Assembly (NCBI GenBank): GCA_011524525.1
Contig: WTKE01000110.1
Span: forward strand, 26,746-90,745
Direction: 5' to 3'
DNA: 64,000 nucleotides
Source of the DNA: Bacillus sp. (in: firmicutes)
GTDB lineage: Bacteria > Bacillota > Bacilli > Bacillales > Cytobacillaceae
The position numbers and the translations under genes are program-made. This document shows positions 60,953 to 64,000 of the stretch, one piece after another. Numbering within the stretch: the stretch's first letter is position 1; each line of letters begins with the position of its first letter. The notes beneath the pieces were generated by a model that saw nothing but the letters and a program-made list of their open reading frames with translations, was not told the DNA's origin and made no database searches.

Positions 60953-62731
60953 ATGTACGGTAGAACGTATTTTTGTGGAGAGGTAACAGAACAGCATATT
61001 GGAGAAAGTATTACGTTAAAAGGATGGGTGCAAAGACGCCGCGACTTGGGAGGGTTAATTTTTATCGACTTGCGTGACCGTACTGGAATTATTCAAGTGG
61101 TGTTTAATCCAGAGGTTTCACCAGAAGCTCTAACTCTAGCAGAAAAAATCCGAAATGAATACGTTTTGGATATAGTTGGGACTGTTATTGCAAGAGAAGC
61201 TGGTACGATAAATGAAAACCTGCAAACAGGAAGAATTGAAATACACGCAAAGCAGGTTACTATTATTAATGAGGCAAAAACACCTCCTTTTACAATTGCA
61301 GACCAAACAGATGTATCTGAAGATGTTCGCTTGAAATATCGATACTTGGATCTTAGAAGACCTGCTATGTTTGAGACATTTAAAATGCGTCATCAAGTAA
61401 CTCAAATTATTCGTAACTTCCTTGATCGTGAAGGGTTCTTAGATGTAGAGACTCCAATACTAACAAAGAGCACACCAGAAGGTGCACGTGACTATTTAGT
61501 ACCTAGTCGCGTCCACCCAGGTGAGTTTTACGCTTTACCTCAATCACCACAAATATTTAAACAACTTCTTATGGTGGGTGGTTTTGAAAGGTATTATCAA
61601 ATTGCAAGATGCTTCCGTGACGAAGACCTTCGTGCAGACAGGCAGCCTGAATTTACTCAAATAGATATTGAAACGAGCTTTATGAGTCAAGATGATATCA
61701 TTTCCATGATGGAAGACATGATGAGTGAAATGATGTCAAAGGTAAAGGGATTGCAAGTGGAAACACCGTTTGCCCGTATGCCATACCAAGAGGCAATGGC
61801 ACGTTTTGGATCCGATAAGCCAGACACTCGTTTTGCTATGGAGCTAGTGGATCTTTCTGAAATCGTGAAGAATTCTAGCTTTAAGGTTTTTGCAGGTGCG
61901 GTTTCATCAGGTGGCCAAGTAAAGGCTATTAATGTGAAAGAGGCTGCGGCCAAGTATTCACGTAAAGATATCGATGCTTTAACTGATTTTGTAGCTGTCT
62001 ATGGAGCAAAAGGGTTGGCTTGGTTAAAAGCAGAAGAGGACGGACTAAAAGGACCAATCTCTAAATTTATTACCGAGGAAGAACAGACTGCTTTACAGTC
62101 CGCGTTATCGATTGAAACGGGAGACTTGCTTCTTTTTGTAGCTGATAAAAAGAGTGTGGTAGCTGATGCATTAGGCGCTCTTCGATTAAAACTTGGAAAA
62201 GAGCTTGAGTTAATTGATCAAAGCAAATTTAACTTCTTGTGGATTACTGATTGGCCATTACTTGAGTATGATGAGGCAGATGGACGTTATTATGCGGCTC
62301 ACCATCCATTTACAATGCCAGTGAGAGAGGACCTTCACTTATTAGACGAAAATCCAGCTCTTGTTCGAGCACAGGCATATGATCTTGTACTTAATGGCTA
62401 TGAGCTTGGGGGAGGCTCTCTGCGTATTTTTGAAAGAGATGTTCAGGAAAAAATGTTCAGTATTTTAGGATTTATCCCAGAGGAAGCGAGAGCTCAGTTC
62501 GGTTTCTTGCTTGAAGCCTTTGAATATGGCACGCCTCCTCATGGTGGAATTGCTCTTGGGCTAGACAGACTCATCATGCTTTTAGCAGGAAGAACCAATT
62601 TAAGAGATACAATTGCGTTTCCAAAAACGGCTAGTGCAAGCTGTTTATTAACAGATGCTCCGGGTGAAGTGAGCGATGCACAGCTTTCTGACCTTCATCT
62701 GTCATTAAAACGTAATATTTCTGTACAATAG
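60953..62731 (+). CDS. aspS: Aspartyl-tRNA synthetase
   Basis: The 592-residue bacterial-type enzyme has an N-terminal OB anticodon domain ([19 protein letters not shown]), the class II core with [14 protein letters not shown] and [16 protein letters not shown], the bacterial GAD insertion (about 300-420) and motif 3 [28 protein letters not shown] precedes the ATG. It shares the hisS T-box transcript and so follows histidine tRNA charging. Confidence 0.98.
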   Translation: MYGRTYFCGEVTEQHIGESITLKGWVQRRRDLGGLIFIDLRDRTGIIQVVFNPEVSPEALTLAEKIRNEYVLDIVGTVIAREAGTINENLQTGRIEIHAKQVTIINEAKTPPFTIADQTDVSEDVRLKYRYLDLRRPAMFETFKMRHQVTQIIRNFLDREGFLDVETPILTKSTPEGARDYLVPSRVHPGEFYALPQSPQIFKQLLMVGGFERYYQIARCFRDEDLRADRQPEFTQIDIETSFMSQDDIISMMEDMMSEMMSKVKGLQVETPFARMPYQEAMARFGSDKPDTRFAMELVDLSEIVKNSSFKVFAGAVSSGGQVKAINVKEAAAKYSRKDIDALTDFVAVYGAKGLAWLKAEEDGLKGPISKFITEEEQTALQSALSIETGDLLLFVADKKSVVADALGALRLKLGKELELIDQSKFNFLWITDWPLLEYDEADGRYYAAHHPFTMPVREDLHLLDENPALVRAQAYDLVLNGYELGGGSLRIFERDVQEKMFSILGFIPEEARAQFGFLLEAFEYGTPPHGGIALGLDRLIMLLAGRTNLRDTIAFPKTASASCLLTDAPGEVSDAQLSDLHLSLKRNISVQ

Positions 62732-62738
62732 AGTCATC

Positions 62739-62767
62739 TTGAAACTTATATAAAGGTATGTTATAGT
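62739..62767 (+). promoter_or_regulatory. Sigma-A promoter of 6S RNA
   Basis: TTGAAA and TATAGT are 17 bases apart, placing the start near 62775. Confidence 0.75.
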
Positions 62768-62775
62768 TTAATCAA

Positions 62776-62968
62776 ACATAAGAATCCTGATGTGTTCGTG
62801 GTATTACCTAAAGTTTTGACCAACAGCTTTACTACGGGAGTTTGAGTTTTCGAGTGGCGTAAATGCCTTTGGCTTAGGACTTACAAAAGCTTGGAACAGA
62901 ACACCCACCTGCTTATGCGGGATCAAAACGAAGGCATCGAGCGACGGCACGATTGGGATTCTTACTTT
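62776..62968 (+). ncRNA. bsrA: 6S RNA (6S-1, bsrA)
   Basis: The segment begins AAGAATCCTGATGTGTTCG and ends GGGATTCTT, closing a long rod-like RNA. The internal stretch AGTTTTGACCAACAGCTTTA and the later CTTTGGCTTAGGACTTACAA match the B. subtilis 6S-1 RNA as I remember it, and its location between aspS and tcdA is the same. 6S RNA mimics open promoter DNA and binds sigma-A RNA polymerase. Confidence 0.93.
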
Positions 62969-62988
62969 TATTACATAAAAACCTTACA

Positions 62989-63020
62989 CCCTTATGCTTC
63001 TATCAGCATAGGGGTTTTTT
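62989..63020 (+). terminator. Terminator after 6S RNA
   Basis: CCCTTATGCT and AGCATAGGGG form a ten-base stem (one G-U) with a six-base loop and six T. Confidence 0.88.
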
Positions 63021-63135
63021 GATGTGCTTAATGTATCAATCGTAGACTTGTTTTTGTTTGTGAGTATGGTATAGTCATATCGAGAAAAATAAGTTTGAAA
63101 CCTATTACATAAATATAGATTCTGGAGTGATGAAG

Positions 63136-63903
63136 ATGTTGCACCAATTTTCCCGCAATGAACTTGCGATTGGACTAGAGGGAATTAATACATTAAAAGG
63201 AAGTACAGTTGCTGTATTAGGAATTGGTGGAGTAGGCTCGTTTTCTGCTGAGGCACTAGCACGGTCTGGCGTGGGCCGTCTCATTTTAATTGATAAAGAT
63301 GATGTTGATATAACAAATGTGAATCGACAAATCATTGCTTTACTGTCCACAGTGGGAAGACCCAAAGCAGATTTAATGAAGGAACGCATAATGGATATCA
63401 ATCCTGAATGTGAAGTCATTTCATTAAAAATGTTTTATACAGAGGAGACGTATGAGGAAATCTTTCAATACGGACTGGATTTCGTAGTAGATGCTTCTGA
63501 TACTATTTCGTATAAAATTCATCTTATGAAAGAATGTTTAAAGCGAAATATACCAATGATCTCAAGTATGGGAGCAGCTAATAAAATGGACCCGACTCGC
63601 TTTCAAATTGCGGATATTTCAAAAACTCATACGGATCCGATTGCAAAAGTCATTCGCACACGTTTACGTAAAGAAGGTATCAGAAAAGGAATACCTGTAG
63701 TTTTTTCAGATGAAAGCCCGATCGTCATTCGCGAGGACGTTCGTAAAGTAGTTGGGAAAGAGGATGCAGAGATAAGAAAGGCAAAGATGCCTCCTTCTTC
63801 AAATGCCTTCGTGCCATCTGTTGCGGGTCTTATTATGGCGAGCTATGTCATCCGTGAGCTATTAAAAGACATTAAAATTTCTACAGTTAAAGATAGTGAA
63901 TAG
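63136..63903 (+). CDS. tcdA: TcdA, tRNA threonylcarbamoyladenosine dehydratase
   Basis: This E1-like enzyme of 255 residues cyclises t6A at position 37 of tRNAs with ATP. The nucleotide-binding GIGGVGSFSAEALARSG is near residue 30, followed by DKDDVDITNVNRQ and FVVDASDTISYK. ATG 63136 (MLHQFSRNEL) lies eight bases after GGAG; in-frame starts at 63127 and 63130 overlap that site. The gene is YrvM in B. subtilis and lies in the same place. Confidence 0.95.
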   Translation: MLHQFSRNELAIGLEGINTLKGSTVAVLGIGGVGSFSAEALARSGVGRLILIDKDDVDITNVNRQIIALLSTVGRPKADLMKERIMDINPECEVISLKMFYTEETYEEIFQYGLDFVVDASDTISYKIHLMKECLKRNIPMISSMGAANKMDPTRFQIADISKTHTDPIAKVIRTRLRKEGIRKGIPVVFSDESPIVIREDVRKVVGKEDAEIRKAKMPPSSNAFVPSVAGLIMASYVIRELLKDIKISTVKDSE

Positions 63904-63912
63904 GTGAGTGAA

Positions 63913-63947
63913 AACGGACAAGCAAACGCCTTGTCCGTTAATTTTTT
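63913..63947 (+). terminator. Terminator after tcdA
   Basis: CGGACAAG and CTTGTCCG form an eight-base stem with a seven-base loop, followed by TTAATTTTTT. Confidence 0.88.
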
Positions 63948-63949
63948 AT

Positions 63950-63981
63950 GGAAACGAAAACCCCGGGCTAGGCCCGGGGTT
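63950..63981 (-). terminator. GC-rich hairpin, probable terminator of a leftward gene beyond the window
   Basis: CCCCGGGC and GCCCGGGG (63961-63968 and 63972-63979), extended by AA/TT, form a very stable stem. Read on the minus strand it is followed by TTTTCGTTT, which suits a terminator for a gene entering from the right; on the plus strand no T-run follows. Confidence 0.55.
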
Positions 63982-64000
63982 CCAAAAAGCTTTCAGCGTG

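Overview
The window is one continuous stretch of a low-GC, endospore-forming Firmicute chromosome, a member of the Bacillaceae close enough to Bacillus subtilis that gene order is almost fully shared. The evidence is the density of sporulation genes (spoVID, ysxE, spoIIB, spoIVFA/FB, spo0B, safA, coxA, bofC, spoVB), the heme, valS-folC, mre-min, rplU-rpmA-obg, nad, ruv-queA-tgt, secDF, recJ-apt-relA-dtd and hisS-aspS blocks, T-box leaders, and a 6S RNA between aspS and tcdA. The species cannot be named from the sequence alone. Gene names rest on remembered family sequences and conserved order, not on a database search.

Layout. 1-4.9 kb: heme operon hemX-C-D-B-L (the tail of hemA may lie at the left edge). 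5-7.5 kb: spore morphogenesis genes spoVID and ysxE plus a small convergent membrane-protein gene. 7.6-12 kb: T-box-controlled valS, then folC. 12-13.8 kb: a membrane GAF-GGDEF protein where B. subtilis has comC. 13.9-18.3 kb: spoIIB, maf and a radC gene split by a 1,848-bp group II intron. 18.5-22.7 kb: mreBCD-minCD. 22.7-27 kb: spoIVFA-FB, an RNase E/G gene (rng) not found at this place in B. subtilis, then the L21 leader with rplU-prp-rpmA. 27-30.5 kb: spo0B-obg-pheB-pheA. 30.6-36 kb: NAD synthesis (niaR and nifS leftward, nadB-nadC-nadA rightward) around a shared regulatory region. 36-40.2 kb: safA, a kinase-like gene, coxA and bofC. 40.2-44.6 kb: ruvA-ruvB-DUF2905-queA-tgt-yajC. 44.6-47.9 kb: yrzE-like, yrbG-like, spoVB and comN. 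47.9-54.2 kb: secDF, a cation efflux gene, recJ and apt. 54.4-58.9 kb: relA, dtd and a cell-wall amidase. 59-64 kb: a 58-aa gene, T-box hisS-aspS, 6S RNA and tcdA.

The most unusual feature is the intron in radC. It begins GTGCGCC, has a good EBS1 match to the 5' exon, a 12-bp domain I closing helix, a 34-nt domain V and a domain VI with a bulged A seven bases from the 3' end. Precise removal restores a 229-aa RadC and rejoins the JAMM metal motif, which the intron cuts between the HNHPSG and DPTPS halves. The intron protein keeps an open frame and a recognisable maturase (X) domain, but its reverse transcriptase motifs are destroyed (no YADD, no PQG, the first catalytic Asp replaced by Glu) and it has no endonuclease domain. 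It looks like an immobile intron kept only because its maturase is needed to splice a host gene.

Other points of interest are an SD-sequestering hairpin before radC, a 26-bp perfect palindrome at the safA/kinase junction, tandem 15-aa repeats in SafA, a probable ATC start codon on the yrzE-like gene, a palindromic NiaR-type operator over the nifS -35 box, and RNase E/G placed just upstream of the L21 leader. No prophage, insertion sequence, CRISPR array, tRNA or rRNA gene was seen.
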